A DNA stretch of 64,000 nt. Origin: Candidatus Aminicenantota bacterium. Its GTDB lineage: Bacteria; Acidobacteriota; Aminicenantia; UBA2199. Position numbers and translations under genes: made by a program. The notes beneath the pieces are model-generated. The model was not told the origin of the DNA and did not search any database. It was given only the letters and a program-made list of their open reading frames with translations. The stretch covers positions 1 through 64,000 of the forward strand of contig JAPKZK010000079.1 of the NCBI GenBank assembly GCA_026393835.1, written 5' to 3'. Below, piece by piece: positions 62,988 through 64,000 of the stretch; within the stretch, counting starts at the first letter, position 1, and every line of letters starts with the position of its first letter.

Positions 62988-64000
62988 ATGAAACAAGCGA
63001 CAATCATATTAGCGATATTTTTTGTTTTGTTATCTTTCAACAGTCTCTATGCCGCGGAGGTAGAGGATATCCCTTATACCACCGGCCAATGGGACGCCGC
63101 TTCACTGGGAAACCACCGGGCCGTGGTTTCCGTGGCCGCTAAGACCGATGCGGCGGCACTCCGTATCCCCTGGCGACGCCGGGACTTTGAACCGGAGAAG
63201 AAAAATATCATTATCATCGACGCCCAAACCGGTCAACGCATCGATAACGTGTTCCGGCTAGATATCAACCGCGAATACGGCGATTTGATCTTTCAACCCC
63301 GCACCGTGCCCGGCGACTATTACGTCTATTACCTTTCTTACTCTGCCGCCGGGTCCGCCCATTACCCCAAAGTCGAATATCAGTCCCCCCAACAAACCGC
63401 CGCCAAAAAATGGCTTAAAAACAACCGCCTTACCTCCAGCGAATCGGCAATGGAAATATGGCCCCGATTGCCCCAGGCAGCGGTAAAAGAATTCCAGGCC
63501 ATCGATGAATTTAACAGTTTCTATCCCATGGAGGTCATTGCCTCAAAAAAAGAAGTGGAAGACCTGCTGGCGAAACATGCGGATAAAAGTTACCTATTAT
63601 TTCCCGAAGATCGCACCAATCCCATCCGCATGACCGACCACCTCCCCTACAAGTGGATAAAATCCGGTCCACTGGATACTTTCAAAGGAAAGGTGGGCCA
63701 GGGTGAATATTACGTTTTCCAGGTGGGCGTCTATGCCGCTAAAGCCCCTATACCAAACCTGGAAATAGATGTTTCCATTATAAAAAACAAACAAAATGCA
63801 CTGGGAATTCCCCCCAGCGCCATGACCTGCTTCAACCTCGGCGGCTTCGATTGGGTCGGCAATCCTATTAATAAAAAATGCCCCGTGGAACAAGGAAAGA
63901 TTCAATCACTGTGGTTCGGACTGGAAATTCCCGAAGAACTTATGCCGGGCGAATATGAAGGAACGATTACCATCATACCGGAACTAGATGGAGTAGAGGT
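62988..64000 (+). CDS. Large secreted protein, 3' partial, glycoside-hydrolase-like N-terminus
   Basis: The frame opens at 62,988 (GAGGAG six bases before) and is still open at the window end, 337 codons on. A signal peptide (IILAIFFVLLSFNSLYA, cut before AEVED) is followed by beta-rich sequence. YYVFQVGVYAAKAPI, AMTCFNLGGFDWVGNPI and SLWFGLEIPEELMPGEYEGTITI resemble the N-terminal beta-sandwich of large secreted glycoside-hydrolase-like proteins (of the GH123/DUF4091 kind). The catalytic part, if any, lies outside the window, so the function is uncertain. Confidence 0.8.
   Translation, partial: MKQATIILAIFFVLLSFNSLYAAEVEDIPYTTGQWDAASLGNHRAVVSVAAKTDAAALRIPWRRRDFEPEKKNIIIIDAQTGQRIDNVFRLDINREYGDLIFQPRTVPGDYYVYYLSYSAAGSAHYPKVEYQSPQQTAAKKWLKNNRLTSSESAMEIWPRLPQAAVKEFQAIDEFNSFYPMEVIASKKEVEDLLAKHADKSYLLFPEDRTNPIRMTDHLPYKWIKSGPLDTFKGKVGQGEYYVFQVGVYAAKAPIPNLEIDVSIIKNKQNALGIPPSAMTCFNLGGFDWVGNPINKKCPVEQGKIQSLWFGLEIPEELMPGEYEGTITIIPELDGVE

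Overview
This 64 kb window (roughly 45-50% G+C, not counted exactly) comes from a bacterial chromosome that is rich in short dispersed repeats. The gene mix, the repeat-filled NRPS genes and the secreted LRR/BACON protein remind me of Candidatus Aminicenantes or related Acidobacteriota-like metagenome genomes. That assignment is recognition plus inference; no rRNA or marker gene in the window settles it.

1-18.8 kb holds the 3' part of a hybrid NRPS/PKS assembly line in three consecutive plus-strand genes. The first (cut by the window edge) is A-T / KS-AT-ACP / C-A-T, the second C-A-T, and the third a TubC-like docking domain followed by C-A-T-C-A-T-TE. The adenylation codes read as basic (Lys-like), Val, Gly-like and twice the same unfamiliar code, and the AT looks malonyl-specific. 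An in-frame stop cuts the second gene just before a docking-like C-terminal tail that the first gene still has. The adenylation domains carry in-frame insertions of intergenic-type repeats. An ABC half-exporter (20.6 kb) is a plausible export partner.

18.9-25.6 kb is mixed: an AAA ATPase/nuclease, an MBL hydrolase with a methyltransferase, a Spy/CpxP-like periplasmic protein and an orphan oligopeptide-type ABC ATPase. 25.8-31.9 kb is a compact four-gene operon with overlapping or closely abutting genes: C5 DNA methyltransferase, a protein with two GHKL ATPase modules, a receiver-like protein and a Vsr endonuclease. This is the best candidate for an under-described defence or DNA-modification system. 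It is followed by a striking inverted array of 21-bp units and a decayed ABC-2 exporter locus.

34-42.3 kb is mostly housekeeping. It holds a GspG-like lipoprotein and a minus-strand directon of eight genes: a secreted EEQK-repeat protein, a DUF1028 protein, a Znu-type metal transporter in three genes, a QueG-like iron-sulphur protein, MgtC and RdgB. 42.5-46.3 kb encodes a large secreted LRR protein.

46.4-53.6 kb is a decayed accessory island. It contains an AbrB-type antitoxin with a broken MazF-like toxin, two further unrelated 21-bp-period arrays, an AAA/DUF4143 protein, a GHKL ATPase fused to a PD-(D/E)XK nuclease, a relic of the LRR gene, an NB-ARC-like relic, a MITE-like element and a truncated AAA/PD-(D/E)XK gene. 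53.8-62 kb carries the classic alpha-2-macroglobulin/PBP1C pair. The window ends with a TPR-type secreted protein and the 5' part of a large secreted protein.

Promoters of the TTGACA-17-TATAAT type are easy to see. Several lie so close to the start codon (six to thirteen bases after the -10 box) that the transcripts should be leaderless or almost so. I saw no tRNA, rRNA or CRISPR array.
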